Positions 28,127 to 37,900 of a stretch of 64,000 nt of DNA are shown here, one piece after another. The DNA is from Pseudomonadaceae bacterium (GTDB lineage Bacteria > Pseudomonadota > Gammaproteobacteria > Pseudomonadales > Pseudomonadaceae). A program made the translations under genes and the position numbers. The DNA lies in contig JAIERF010000009.1 in NCBI GenBank assembly GCA_019747075.1, positions 22,624-86,623 on the forward strand, written 5' to 3'. The notes beneath the pieces were generated by a model. The model searched no databases. It was not told where the DNA came from and was given only the letters and a program-made list of their open reading frames with translations. Positions within the stretch are counted from its first letter, which is position 1. Every line of letters starts with the position of its first letter.

Positions 28127-28347
28127 GGGGATCCGTCCCGTGGGGGCAATTAGCCAGCACTGTACCCTGGCGCCTGGAGAAAACCCAGCATCGGCAGCAG
28201 CAACCGCAGAGACTGACCAGTCTACTTTTGCACGCTGTGCCAGCCCTCTGCTGCAGGTTATACTGCGCCGCCATTTTTGCTCTAACGCGCGCCGGGTCGT
28301 GGCCCTGCGCCCCTCCAAGTTCCTGCCCAAATAAAGGAGCGCGCCCC

Positions 28348-29871
28348 ATGACCGTGATCAAACAGGACGACCTGATTCAGAGCGTCGCCGACGCCCTGCA
28401 GTTCATCTCCTACTACCACCCCGTGGACTTTATCCAGGCCATGCACGAGGCCTACCTGCGTGAAGAGTCGCCCGCCGCACGCGACTCCATGGCGCAGATC
28501 CTGATCAACTCGCGCATGTGCGCCACCGGCCACCGGCCGATCTGCCAGGACACCGGCATCGTCACCGTGTTCGTCCGCGTCGGCATGGATGTGCGCTGGG
28601 ATGGCGCGACCATGAGCGTCGACGACATGATCAACGAAGGCGTACGCCGCGCTTACAACCTGCCGGAAAACGTCCTGCGCGCCTCGATCCTCGCCGACCC
28701 AGCGGGCGCACGGAAAAACACCAAGGACAACACCCCGGCCGTTATTCACTACTCCGTGGTGCCCGGTGACAAGCTGGAAGTGGACGTCGCAGCCAAAGGC
28801 GGCGGCTCGGAAAACAAATCCAAGATGGCGATGCTCAACCCGTCCGACTCGATCGTCGACTGGGTACTGAAAACCGTGCCGGAAATGGGCGCTGGCTGGT
28901 GCCCACCGGGCATGCTCGGCATCGGCATCGGCGGCACCGCCGAAAAAGCGGCGGTAATGGCCAAGGAAGTGTTGATGGACTCCATCGACATCCATGAGCT
29001 GAAAGCCCGCGGCCCGCAGAACAAGCTGGAAGAAATGCGTCTGGAGCTGTTCGACAAGGTCAACCAGCTGGGCATCGGCGCCCAAGGCCTCGGCGGTCTG
29101 ACCACCGTGCTCGACGTCAAGATCATGGACTACCCGACCCACGCCGCCAGCCTGCCGGTGTGCATGATCCCCAACTGCGCCGCCACCCGTCACGCTCACT
29201 TCGTGCTGGATGGCTCAGGCCCGGCCGAGCTGGAAGCACCGGATCTGGACGCCTACCCGGAAATCGTCTGGGAAGCCGGCCCGAGCGCCCGCCGCGTCAA
29301 CCTCGACACCCTCACCCCGGAAGACGTGCAGAGCTGGAAGCCGGGCGAGACTGTACTGCTCAACGGCAAGATGCTCACCGGCCGGGATGCTGCGCACAAG
29401 CGCATGGTCGACATGCTGAACAAGGGCGAAACCCTGCCGTTCGACCTCAAGGGCCGCTTTATCTACTACGTTGGCCCGGTCGATCCGGTGCGTGACGAAG
29501 TGGTTGGCCCAGCCGGCCCGACCACCGCTACGCGGATGGACAAGTTCACCCGGCAGATCCTGGAAAGCACCGGTCTCTTGGGCATGATCGGCAAGTCCGA
29601 GCGCGGCCCGATCGCCATCGAAGCAATCAAGGACAACAAGGCCGTGTACCTGATGGCTGTCGGCGGCGCCGCTTACCTGGTCGCCCAGGCGATCAAAAAA
29701 TCGCGCGTGGTGGCCTTTGCCGAACTGGGCATGGAAGCCATCTACGAGTTCGAGGTCAAAGACATGCCAGTGACCGTGGCCGTCGACACCAAGGGCGAGT
29801 CGGTACACATCACCGGCCCGGCCATCTGGCAGAAAAAGATTCACGACAGCCTGGCCGTCGAAATCAAGTAA
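28348..29871 (+). CDS. Class I fumarate hydratase
   Basis: RMCATGHRPICQDTGIVTVFVRVGMDVRWDG; GGLTTVLDVKIMDYPTHAASLPVCMIPNCAATRH. Confidence 0.93.
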   Translation: MTVIKQDDLIQSVADALQFISYYHPVDFIQAMHEAYLREESPAARDSMAQILINSRMCATGHRPICQDTGIVTVFVRVGMDVRWDGATMSVDDMINEGVRRAYNLPENVLRASILADPAGARKNTKDNTPAVIHYSVVPGDKLEVDVAAKGGGSENKSKMAMLNPSDSIVDWVLKTVPEMGAGWCPPGMLGIGIGGTAEKAAVMAKEVLMDSIDIHELKARGPQNKLEEMRLELFDKVNQLGIGAQGLGGLTTVLDVKIMDYPTHAASLPVCMIPNCAATRHAHFVLDGSGPAELEAPDLDAYPEIVWEAGPSARRVNLDTLTPEDVQSWKPGETVLLNGKMLTGRDAAHKRMVDMLNKGETLPFDLKGRFIYYVGPVDPVRDEVVGPAGPTTATRMDKFTRQILESTGLLGMIGKSERGPIAIEAIKDNKAVYLMAVGGAAYLVAQAIKKSRVVAFAELGMEAIYEFEVKDMPVTVAVDTKGESVHITGPAIWQKKIHDSLAVEIK

Positions 29872-29909
29872 GTCGTGTAGCCGTGCCCGCGGTCTGCATG
29901 GACCGCCCA

Positions 29910-29942
29910 GACAATCCCCGCCACGTGCGGGGATTGTCGTTT
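29910..29942 (+). terminator. Hairpin terminator after fumarase
   Basis: GACAATCCCCGCCACGTGCGGGGATTGTCGTTT. Confidence 0.6.
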
Positions 29943-30056
29943 CTGCAGCAGCCAATCGCACCAACCCGCGGCCGGCAAGGCAATAAGGCTATGTACCCGT
30001 TACGTGTTGCAAGGTATTCGTCCAGTTGCGTTTGACACAGCAGTGAGCTGGCGCGG

Positions 30057-30348
30057 TTAAAAGCTTCGCGGTCAAGACCGCTCCCACGGATTTGCAGACG
30101 CCTCTGTCCCTGGTCCCGTCAGGAGGCCGAGTGCAGGTGCTGTGCAGAGGGGCATTTGGCCGGGATGCCAAATGAGGAACGATGGGCCATGGATGGCCCA
30201 CCGTGACGACCCTCGGAGCAGTGCCGGAGCGAGGGAAGTTTCGCGCAGCGAAACCCGGATGCCGGGTGCGCTTTCTCTTTGGTTACTTTCTCTTTCGCGC
30301 AAGCAAAGAGAAAGTGACTCGGCGTAAAGCCGAAACCGGTAGTGGCCA
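30057..30348 (-). repeat. Copy B (inverted) of the ~294 bp multi-hairpin dispersed repeat
   Basis: Reverse complement aligns end to end with 9633..9926; REP-like hairpin at 30063-30087. Confidence 0.93.
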
Positions 30349-30382
30349 AGCGCGCAATACATAACTGATACAGCACCAAAAC

Positions 30383-30423
30383 AAAAACGCCAACGCCCCA
30401 TCACTGGGGCGTTGGCGTTTGTT
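30383..30423 (-). terminator. Terminator downstream of peroxiredoxin gene
   Basis: AAAACGCCAACGCCCCATCACTGGGGCGTTGGCGTTTGTT. Confidence 0.8.
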
Positions 30424-30472
30424 CTGCCGTGCTCAGGCCATGGCGCTGTGCCAGGCCTGCGGCACATCAGGC

Positions 30473-31075
30473 TTACAGGCTGCTGGCGTTCTCGCTCAGG
30501 TAAGCCGCAACACCTTCCGGCGAAGCGGTCATGCCTTTGTCGCCCTTCTTCCAGTTGGCCGGGCAGACTTCACCGTGCTCTTCGGTGAACTGCAGGGCAT
30601 CCACCAGACGCAGCAGTTCGTCCATGCTGCGACCCAGCGGCAGGTCGTTGACGATCTGCGCCCGCACCACGCCATTCAGGTCGATCAGGAACGCACCGCG
30701 GTAAGCCACGCCGCCTGCAGCTTCAACGTCGTAAGCCTTGCAGATTTCGTGGGTGATGTCGGCCGCCAGAGTGTATTTGACCTGGCCGATACCGCCGGCA
30801 TTGATCGGGGTGTTGCGCCAGGCGTTGTGGGTGAAGTGCGAGTCGATCGACACGCCGATCACTTCCACGTTGCGCGCCTGGAAGTCAGGAATGCGGTGAT
30901 CCAACGCGATCAGCTCGGACGGGCAGACAAAGGTGAAGTCCAGCGGGTAGAAGAACACCAAGCCGTATTTGCCCTTGATCGCCGACGCCAGGTTGAAGTC
31001 TTCAACGATTTCGCCATTGCCCAGCACGGCCGCAACGGTGAAATCCGGGGCTTGTTTACCGACGAGTACGCTCAT
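30473..31075 (-). CDS. Typical 2-Cys peroxiredoxin (AhpC/Prx1 type)
   Basis: FFYPLDFTFVCPSELIALDHR and HGEVCPANWKKG. Confidence 0.95.
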   Translation of the reverse strand: MSVLVGKQAPDFTVAAVLGNGEIVEDFNLASAIKGKYGLVFFYPLDFTFVCPSELIALDHRIPDFQARNVEVIGVSIDSHFTHNAWRNTPINAGGIGQVKYTLAADITHEICKAYDVEAAGGVAYRGAFLIDLNGVVRAQIVNDLPLGRSMDELLRLVDALQFTEEHGEVCPANWKKGDKGMTASPEGVAAYLSENASSL

Positions 31076-31273
31076 TTATATCTCCTTGAAAAATGGGGGG
31101 ATGTGGCCCTGTTCAGGCACGCCAACGGCAGGCACCTGCTCCACAAGACAAGTCATCATACACCGCGTTTTTCACCCTCGCCCATCGCTTTTTAGCCGCG
31201 GCGAAATGAGCCTAAGCGATTGTAATTATTGGCTATTTACAGTCTGTAGAAAGAATCGGAATCCAGATCATTT

Positions 31274-31292
31274 GACAATCATTATCATTACT
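31274..31292. promoter_or_regulatory. Candidate Fur box upstream of bfd
   Basis: GACAATCATTATCATTACT, close to the GATAATGATAATCATTATC consensus. Confidence 0.7.
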
Positions 31293-31339
31293 ATTACGAT
31301 CCATTCCAGCTAATCACAACCTGCAGCGAAGCCCAGCCC

Positions 31340-31555
31340 ATGTATGTCTGCCTCTGCCAAGGTGTCACCGACAGCCACATCCGCGACGCCATCTACGAAG
31401 GGTGCTGCAGCTACCGCGACGTGCGCGAAAGCCTCGGCGTCGGCAGCCAGTGCGGCAAGTGCGCCTGCCTGGCCAAGCAGGTGGTGCGTGAAACCCTGAG
31501 TGACCTGCAAGGCGCGCAAGCCAGTCAGGCGGCGCAGTTGTTTAGCCCAGCCTAA
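31340..31555 (+). CDS. bfd: Bacterioferritin-associated ferredoxin
   Basis: MYVCLCQGVTDSHIRDAIYEGCCSYRDVRESLGVGSQCGKCACLAKQVV; C-x-C...C-x2-C. Confidence 0.95.
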   Translation: MYVCLCQGVTDSHIRDAIYEGCCSYRDVRESLGVGSQCGKCACLAKQVVRETLSDLQGAQASQAAQLFSPA

Positions 31556-31581
31556 ATAGCGCACGCAGCCGCGGCCAAACG

Positions 31582-31606
31582 AAACCGGACCTTGTCCGGT
31601 TTTTTT
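31582..31606 (+). terminator. Terminator after bfd
   Basis: AAACCGGACCTTGTCCGGTTTTTTT. Confidence 0.85.
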
Positions 31607-31761
31607 GTGCCTGCAAATCAACAGCTTGGCACTGGCATGCACGTCAATGCGTCCAGAGGCGCAAACAATATCCTTTTGCATCAATGGCTTGAGTTTGACA
31701 GTCAGGAGCCCTGAAGCCAGACTCGATGATCTCTCAACACCCCACGCGGACGAGGCGACTT

Positions 31762-32232
31762 ATGAAAGGCGACAAGAAAGTCATCCAGCACCTGAACAAG
31801 ATCCTCGGCAATGAACTGGTCGCGATCAACCAGTACTTTTTGCATGCACGGATGTATGAAGACTGGGGTCTGAAAAAGCTCGGCGAGCACGAATATCACG
31901 AGTCGATCGACGAGATGAAGCACGCCGACAAACTGATCAAGCGCATCCTGTTTCTCGAAGGCCTGCCCAACGTGCAGGACCTGGGCAAGCTGCATATCGG
32001 CGAAAACACCGCAGAAATGCTCGCCTGCGACCTGAAGATCGAACACAAGGCCCACGTCGACCTGAAAGAAGCCATCGCCTATTGCGAGAGCATCGCCGAC
32101 TACGCCTCGCGGGATTTGCTGCGCGAAATCCTCTGCTCCGAAGAAGAGCATATCGACTGGTTGGAAACCCAGCTGGGCCTGATCGACAAGGTCGGCCTAC
32201 AGAACTACCTGCAATCGCAGATGGACGAATAA
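31762..32232 (+). CDS. bfr: Bacterioferritin
   Basis: [56 protein letters not shown]. Confidence 0.95.
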   Translation: MKGDKKVIQHLNKILGNELVAINQYFLHARMYEDWGLKKLGEHEYHESIDEMKHADKLIKRILFLEGLPNVQDLGKLHIGENTAEMLACDLKIEHKAHVDLKEAIAYCESIADYASRDLLREILCSEEEHIDWLETQLGLIDKVGLQNYLQSQMDE

Positions 32233-32249
32233 GGCCTCACCGGCGCAAT

Positions 32250-32276
32250 AAAAAACCCGCACTCGGCGGGTTTTTT
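32250..32276. terminator. Bidirectional terminator between bfr and grxD
   Basis: AAAAAACCCGCACTCGGCGGGTTTTTT. Confidence 0.85.
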
Positions 32277-32293
32277 ATTGCAGGTACGACGAC

Positions 32294-32620
32294 TCAGGCG
32301 TTGGCCTTGCTGGTCGCGTCCTTGATCATGGTTTGCAGCTCGCCGCTTTCATACAGCTCAACCATGATGTCGCTGCCGCCAACCAGCTCACCGGCTACCC
32401 ACAGCTGCGGGAAGGTCGGCCAGTTGGCGTACTTCGGCAGGTTGGCGCGGATTTCCGGGTTTTGCAGGATGTCGACGAAGGCAAACTTCTCGCCGCAGCC
32501 CATCACTACCTGCGCGGCCTTAGCCGAGAAACCGCACTGCGGCGCGTTCGGCGAACCCTTCATGTACAGCAGAACGGTGTTCTTGCTGATCTGGTCTTTG
32601 ATCGTTTCGATGATATCCAT
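32294..32620 (-). CDS. grxD: Monothiol glutaredoxin (Grx4 family)
   Basis: MDIIETIKDQISKNTVLLYMKGSPNAPQCGFSAKAAQVV; variant active-site loop APQCGFS. Confidence 0.95.
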   Translation of the reverse strand: MDIIETIKDQISKNTVLLYMKGSPNAPQCGFSAKAAQVVMGCGEKFAFVDILQNPEIRANLPKYANWPTFPQLWVAGELVGGSDIMVELYESGELQTMIKDATSKANA

Positions 32621-32724
32621 GGAGCACCTCGCTTGAGCTTTCCCGGACTCTCACCGGGCACGATGGCGGCGATTCTAACCCAAACCCGAGCATATTTCTC
32701 GGTCATTGGGCGGGCAAAAAACCC

Positions 32725-33363
32725 TTAAAAAGTCTGTCCAAGGGCGGCCTTGGTCGTGCCTATCCACACCAGCGCCTGCAACTTGAACAACGCCCAACGG
32801 TCACCACTTTGCAGTTCTGGCTCGCCACAGCGGGGGTCGGAGCGCTGCAGGGCGCCGGTCATTTGCCGACTGACGGGGATGGCCTCGCAGCCATGGCTGT
32901 CTTCGCAGACGAAGTCCCAGGGCTGACGCGCCGGCGCATGGCAGGCAAAGCAATTGCCGCCAAAACGGTTGTTAACCTCGGCAAAACCACGGGCGCGGAT
33001 GGTGGTTTGCTTGCCATCGACCGCCAACTCAAAGAATTCCCAATCACCCGTGGCCGGGCTGAAGCCGGCCTCGCGCTTGACCATCGCCTCGGTGGGCACC
33101 AACTGGATCACCGAACCCGGCGGGTACACCGCGCCGCCCGGCGCATTCGCCGCCGCCAGGGTGGCGGGCAAATTGCCGAGGACGTTGTCGACGTAAAAGT
33201 GCCGAACTGGGGTCATCTCACGGATGCAGCGAAAGCTCTGCGCATCGATGGCCAACGCACCTGACGGCACCTCGGCAGCGGTCAACACACCGGGCAACGC
33301 AGCCGGTAACAACAGCGCCGACAGGACGAGGGCTTTGGGCAGATGAGAAATACGCATTGGCAA
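32725..33363 (-). CDS. Exported c-type heme protein, possibly cytochrome P460-like
   Basis: Signal peptide plus GNCFACHAPARQPWDFVCEDSHGC (single CXXCH). Confidence 0.65.
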   Translation of the reverse strand: MPMRISHLPKALVLSALLLPAALPGVLTAAEVPSGALAIDAQSFRCIREMTPVRHFYVDNVLGNLPATLAAANAPGGAVYPPGSVIQLVPTEAMVKREAGFSPATGDWEFFELAVDGKQTTIRARGFAEVNNRFGGNCFACHAPARQPWDFVCEDSHGCEAIPVSRQMTGALQRSDPRCGEPELQSGDRWALFKLQALVWIGTTKAALGQTF

Positions 33364-33381
33364 CCACTACTCCAGGAACAA

Positions 33382-35490
33382 TTAAGCAGAAAGGACTTCA
33401 ACCGGCACACCATTGAGCGCCGCATTGCCGGACAGCGCGTCCAGCAGGCGTTCATCAGTCAGGTCGTTGGCACTGGCGCCGGGCTGGGCGCGGGCAATGG
33501 CCAGCTGCACCCCCTGGCGACCATGGCCCCAACCGTGGGGCAGGCTGACGACGCCGGGCATCATATCGCTGCTGCTGGCGACCTCCACCTTAAGGCTGCC
33601 GACGCGCGAGCGCACGCGTACCCGCTGACCATCGGCCAGGCCACGGGCGACCAGGTCATCCGGGTGCATCAGCAACTGGTGACGCGGCTTGCCCTTCACC
33701 AGGCGGTGGTAGTTGTGCATCCAGGAATTGTTGCTGCGCACATGGCGGCGGCCGATCAGCAACAGCTGCTCGGGGTTGCCCACCGGCGCGTCGGCCAAAC
33801 GCTGCAGGTCGGCCAACAACAAGGCCGGCGCCGCCTCGATGGTTTTACTCGCGGTCTTCAGGCGTGCCGCCAAGTTGGCCTTGAGCGGCCCCAGGTCCAG
33901 GCCATGGGGCTGCTCGCGCAGGGCGGCCAGGGAGAGTTTGTGCGCAGATTTGTCGCCATAGGGGCCAAAACGCAGGCCCATGTCGATCATCTGCTCCGGG
34001 GCTATGGTCGACTTCAGCTCAGCACCGGTGTGCGCGGCAAACGCCTTGGCCAAGCCGACAAAAATCTCCCAGTCGTGCAGCGTACCCTCGGGTTTGGCCA
34101 ACACCGCCTCGTTGAAGCGGGTGACGTTGCGCACCGCGAAGGCATTAAAAGTGGTGTCGTAGTGATCGTGTTCCAGGGGCCCGGTGGGCGGCAGGATCAG
34201 GTCGGCGAAGCGGCTGGTCTCGTTGATGTAAAAATCCAAGCTGAGCATAAACTCCAGACCGCCCAACGCCTGCTCCAACTGCCGACCATTGGGCGTCGAC
34301 AGCACCGGGTTGCCGGCCACGGTGACTAGGGCGCGAATCTGCCCCTCACCCGGAGTGAGCATTTCTTCCGCGAGGGCCGCCACCGGCAGTTCGCCGCTGT
34401 ATTCCGGCAGGCCGGACACACGGCTTTGCCAACGGTTGAAATGGCCGCCCGAGGTGGCCGCGACGATATCCACCGCCGGCTCGGTGCAGAGCACGCCACC
34501 CACCCGATCGAGGTTGCCGCTGACCAGGTTGATCAGCTGCACCAGCCACTGGCACAAGGTACCGAAGGCCTGGGTGGAAACCCCCATACGGCCGTAGCAC
34601 ACCGCCTTATCGGCGCTGGCGAAATCCCGCGCCAGTTGGCGAATGGTCGCCGCTGGCACGCCACAGCGGGCGCTCATGGCCTCGGCGGTAAAGCCGGCAA
34701 TGGCGCTGCGTACGGCGTCCAGATCACTGACCGGCAAATGGCTGGCGCGGGTCAGGCCCTCGTCAAACAGGGTATTGAGCAACCCGCAGAGCAGCGCAGC
34801 ATCTTCGCCGGGGCGGACAAACACGTGCTGGTCGGCAATAGCCGCCGTCTCGCTGCGCCGCGGATCGACCACCACCAGCTTGCCACCGCGCTTCTGGATG
34901 GCCTTCAGGCGTTTCTCCACGTCCGGCACGGTCATGATGCTGCCGTTGGAAGCCAGCGGGTTGCCGCCGAGAATCAGCATGAAATCGGTGTGATCGATAT
35001 CGGGGATCGGGATCAGCAAGCCGTGGCCGTACATCAGGTGGCTGGTCAGGTGGTGAGGCAGCTGGTCCACCGAGGTGGCGGAAAAACGGTTGCGGGTTTT
35101 CAACAAGCCAAGGAAGTAGTTGCTATGGGTCATCAGCCCATAGTTGTGCACGCTGGGGTTGCCCTGATACACCGCCACCGCGTTCTGCCCGTGGCGCGCC
35201 TGAATATCGGCCAGGCGCTCGGCCACCAGATTGAACGCCTCGTCCCAGCCTAGCGCCTGCCACTCGCTGCCGATCCGACGCATCGGTTGGCGCAAGCGGT
35301 CGGGGTCACTCTGGATATCCTGCAGGGCCACGGCCTTGGGGCAGATATGGCCACGACTGAAGCTGTCTTCAGCGTCGCCCTTAATCGACACGATCTGCAC
35401 CTGGCCAGCAGCGTCGGCCTCGGTCTGGATGGTCAGGCCACAGATGGCCTCGCACAGGTGGCAGGCGCGGTGATGCAGGGTTGTGCTCAT
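33382..35490 (-). CDS. Molybdopterin-dependent oxidoreductase with N-terminal Fe4S4 motif
   Basis: HHRACHLCEAICGL...RGHICPKAVALQDIQSDPDRLRQPMRRIGSEWQALGWDEAFNLVAERL. Confidence 0.92.
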   Translation of the reverse strand: MSTTLHHRACHLCEAICGLTIQTEADAAGQVQIVSIKGDAEDSFSRGHICPKAVALQDIQSDPDRLRQPMRRIGSEWQALGWDEAFNLVAERLADIQARHGQNAVAVYQGNPSVHNYGLMTHSNYFLGLLKTRNRFSATSVDQLPHHLTSHLMYGHGLLIPIPDIDHTDFMLILGGNPLASNGSIMTVPDVEKRLKAIQKRGGKLVVVDPRRSETAAIADQHVFVRPGEDAALLCGLLNTLFDEGLTRASHLPVSDLDAVRSAIAGFTAEAMSARCGVPAATIRQLARDFASADKAVCYGRMGVSTQAFGTLCQWLVQLINLVSGNLDRVGGVLCTEPAVDIVAATSGGHFNRWQSRVSGLPEYSGELPVAALAEEMLTPGEGQIRALVTVAGNPVLSTPNGRQLEQALGGLEFMLSLDFYINETSRFADLILPPTGPLEHDHYDTTFNAFAVRNVTRFNEAVLAKPEGTLHDWEIFVGLAKAFAAHTGAELKSTIAPEQMIDMGLRFGPYGDKSAHKLSLAALREQPHGLDLGPLKANLAARLKTASKTIEAAPALLLADLQRLADAPVGNPEQLLLIGRRHVRSNNSWMHNYHRLVKGKPRHQLLMHPDDLVARGLADGQRVRVRSRVGSLKVEVASSSDMMPGVVSLPHGWGHGRQGVQLAIARAQPGASANDLTDERLLDALSGNAALNGVPVEVLSA

Positions 35491-35513
35491 GGCGAACCTC
35501 GGGATTATTGTTT

Positions 35514-35659
35514 TAGCAGGCCGTTGAAAAACGTAGGCGAGGCAGGCAAGACAAGGCAAAAACAGGCGAGGAAGCGGAGTTTACGAGCGGTAAATGAGCA
35601 TTCCGAGCCTGTTTTTAACGCCGTATTGCCAACGCAGGTAGTTTTTAAACAGCCTGCTA
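35514..35659. repeat. Copy 1 of a 146 bp long-hairpin (MITE-like) repeat
   Basis: TAGCAGGCCGTTGAAAAAC ... GTTTTTAAACAGCCTGCTA; same length and closely similar to 55638..55783. Confidence 0.92.
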
Positions 35660-35914
35660 GTCGACCGGTCAGGTCGCACCACTATGGCGACTGCCGGGCA
35701 CCGGCGCCAGCAGCCTTAGTGCCATGAATCAGGCATCATCAGCGTCAAGCACAGGCGCCCTCGCCCCCTGGCAATTTGCGCCTATGCGTAACTTCCTTAT
35801 AAGATCGCGCCTCCCCTATTCGTCGCACTGAGCGGCCCACGCCGCTGGTTACCTAGGCTTTTCCCTGAAAAACCTGCTTCAAGGTCCAGCGTGTTGTTGT
35901 AACTAAGGTAGTTA

Positions 35915-36838
35915 ATGATGAGCGCAAGGCACTTTCTCTCCCTGTTGGACTGTACGCCCGCAGAGTTGAGCAGCCTGATCCGCCGAGGTGTCGAACTGAA
36001 AGCCCTGCGCAACCGCGGCGGCCTGTTCGAACCGCTGAAAAACCGCGTGCTCGGCATGATTTTCGAAAAAGCCTCGACCCGCACCCGCCTGTCCTTCGAA
36101 GCCGGGATGATTCAACTGGGCGGCCAGGCGATTTTTCTTTCGCCGCGCGACACCCAGCTGGGCCGTGGCGAGCCGATCGGCGACTGCGCGATTGTCATGT
36201 CGCGCATGCTCGACGCGGTGATGATCCGCACCTTCGCCCACAGCACCCTGACCGAATTTGCCGCCCATTCGCGCGTCCCAGTGATCAACGGCCTGTCCGA
36301 TGACCTGCACCCGTGCCAGTTGCTGGCCGACATGCAGACCTTCCTCGAACACCGCGGCGCCATTCAGGGCAAGACCGTGGCCTGGATCGGCGACGGCAAC
36401 AACATGTGCAACAGCTATATCGAAGCCGCGCTGCAGTTCGACTTCCAGCTGCGCGTGGCCTGCCCCGAGGGTTACGAGCCCGACCAACGCTTCCTGGCCC
36501 TGGCCGGCGAGCGTGTACAGATCGTCCGCGACCCGCGCGAAGCCGTGGCCGGCGCCCACCTGGTGAGCACCGACGTATGGACCTCCATGGGCCAGGAAGA
36601 AGAAACCGCCCAGCGCCTCAAGCTGTTCGCGCCCTATCAGGTGACCCGCGAACTGCTCGACCTGGCCGCCAGCGACGTGCTGTTTATGCACTGCCTGCCG
36701 GCCCACCGCGGCGAGGAAATCAGCCTCGACCTGCTCGACGACCCACGTTCTGTAGCCTGGGATCAGGCCGAGAACCGTCTGCACGCGCAAAAAGCGCTGC
36801 TGGAAATGCTCGTCGAGCCGGCTTACCACCACGCATGA
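35915..36838 (+). CDS. argF: Ornithine carbamoyltransferase (anabolic)
   Basis: [54 protein letters not shown]. Confidence 0.96.
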   Translation: MMSARHFLSLLDCTPAELSSLIRRGVELKALRNRGGLFEPLKNRVLGMIFEKASTRTRLSFEAGMIQLGGQAIFLSPRDTQLGRGEPIGDCAIVMSRMLDAVMIRTFAHSTLTEFAAHSRVPVINGLSDDLHPCQLLADMQTFLEHRGAIQGKTVAWIGDGNNMCNSYIEAALQFDFQLRVACPEGYEPDQRFLALAGERVQIVRDPREAVAGAHLVSTDVWTSMGQEEETAQRLKLFAPYQVTRELLDLAASDVLFMHCLPAHRGEEISLDLLDDPRSVAWDQAENRLHAQKALLEMLVEPAYHHA

Positions 36839-37881
36839 GCCAACCCCTGCTGCTCAGCCTGCGCAATCTGGGTTGCGGCTACCGCGGCCAGGCGGTGGTC
36901 AGCGACCTCAACCTGCACCTCAATGCCGGTGATATCGGTTGCCTGCTCGGCCCTTCCGGCTGTGGCAAGACCACCACCCTGCGCGCGATTGCCGGCTTCG
37001 AGTCGGTGCAGCAAGGCGAGATCAGCCTGGCCGGTGAGGTCATCTCCCGCGCCGGTTTCACCCTGGCGCCGGAGAAACGTCGGGTCGGCATGGTGTTTCA
37101 GGATTACGCCCTGTTCCCGCACCTGACTGTGGCGCAGAACGTGGCCTTTGCCATCCGCCAGCATCCGCAACGGGAGCAGATCACCCGTGAGCTGCTGGAG
37201 CTGGTCAAGCTGGAAACCCTCGGCCAGCGCTACCCCCACGAGTTGTCTGGCGGCCAGCAGCAGCGCGTGGCCCTGGCCCGCGCCCTGGCGCCAGACCCGC
37301 GCTTATTGCTACTGGACGAGCCGTTTTCCAACCTCGATGGCGAACTGCGCCGCAAGCTCAGCCAGGAGGTTCGCGAGATCCTCAAGGCCCGCGGCATCAG
37401 CGCCATCCTGGTCACCCACGACCAGCAGGAAGCCTTTGCCGTCAGCGATCACGTCGGCGTGTTCAACGAAGGTCGCCTGCAGCAGTGGGACACGCCCTAC
37501 AACCTATACCACGAACCGCTGACGCCCTTTGTCGCCAGCTTTATCGGCCAGGGGTATTTCATTCGCGGCCAGTTGCTGTCACCCGACACGGTGCAGACCG
37601 AACTCGGCGTGATCCGCGGCAACCGCGCGTATCAATGGCCCACCGGCAGCGCCGTGGATGTGCTGCTGCGTCCGGATGACATCGTCTACGCCCCCGGCAG
37701 CGAGCTGCAGGCACGCATCGTCGGCAAGACCTTCCTCGGTGCCGCCACCCTCTATCGCCTGCAACTGGCGACCGGCAGCCTGCTGGAATCAATCTTCCCC
37801 AGCCATGCCGACCTCGAACCCGGCAGCCACGTCGGCATCCGCATCGCTGCCGACCATCTGGTGGTCTTTCCCGCCCACTGA
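36835..37881 (+). CDS. ABC transporter ATP-binding protein (FbpC/PotA-like)
   Basis: [53 protein letters not shown]-terminal TOBE-like; ATGA overlap with argF. Confidence 0.93.
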   Translation: MSQPLLLSLRNLGCGYRGQAVVSDLNLHLNAGDIGCLLGPSGCGKTTTLRAIAGFESVQQGEISLAGEVISRAGFTLAPEKRRVGMVFQDYALFPHLTVAQNVAFAIRQHPQREQITRELLELVKLETLGQRYPHELSGGQQQRVALARALAPDPRLLLLDEPFSNLDGELRRKLSQEVREILKARGISAILVTHDQQEAFAVSDHVGVFNEGRLQQWDTPYNLYHEPLTPFVASFIGQGYFIRGQLLSPDTVQTELGVIRGNRAYQWPTGSAVDVLLRPDDIVYAPGSELQARIVGKTFLGAATLYRLQLATGSLLESIFPSHADLEPGSHVGIRIAADHLVVFPAH

Positions 37882-37900
37882 CATCGCCCGCCGACGCGGC

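Noticed and set aside
29889-29905. GCGGTCTGCATGGACCGC hairpin as a third REP
   Set aside because: Stem resembles the REP stem but lacks the flanking GTGGGA/GAAGC head and is next to the fumarase terminator; likely part of the 3' UTR.
30072-30467. ORF 'LCLRERESNQRESAPGIRVSLRETSLAPALLRGSSRWAIHGPSF...' and its counterpart at 9679..9933
   Set aside because: Lies entirely in the multi-hairpin repeat; the copies differ by structure-preserving changes, consistent with spurious translation.
31625-31639. Possible sigma54 promoter TGGCACTGGCATGCA upstream of bfr
   Set aside because: GG to GC spacing is 9 rather than 10 bp and the motif is otherwise weak.
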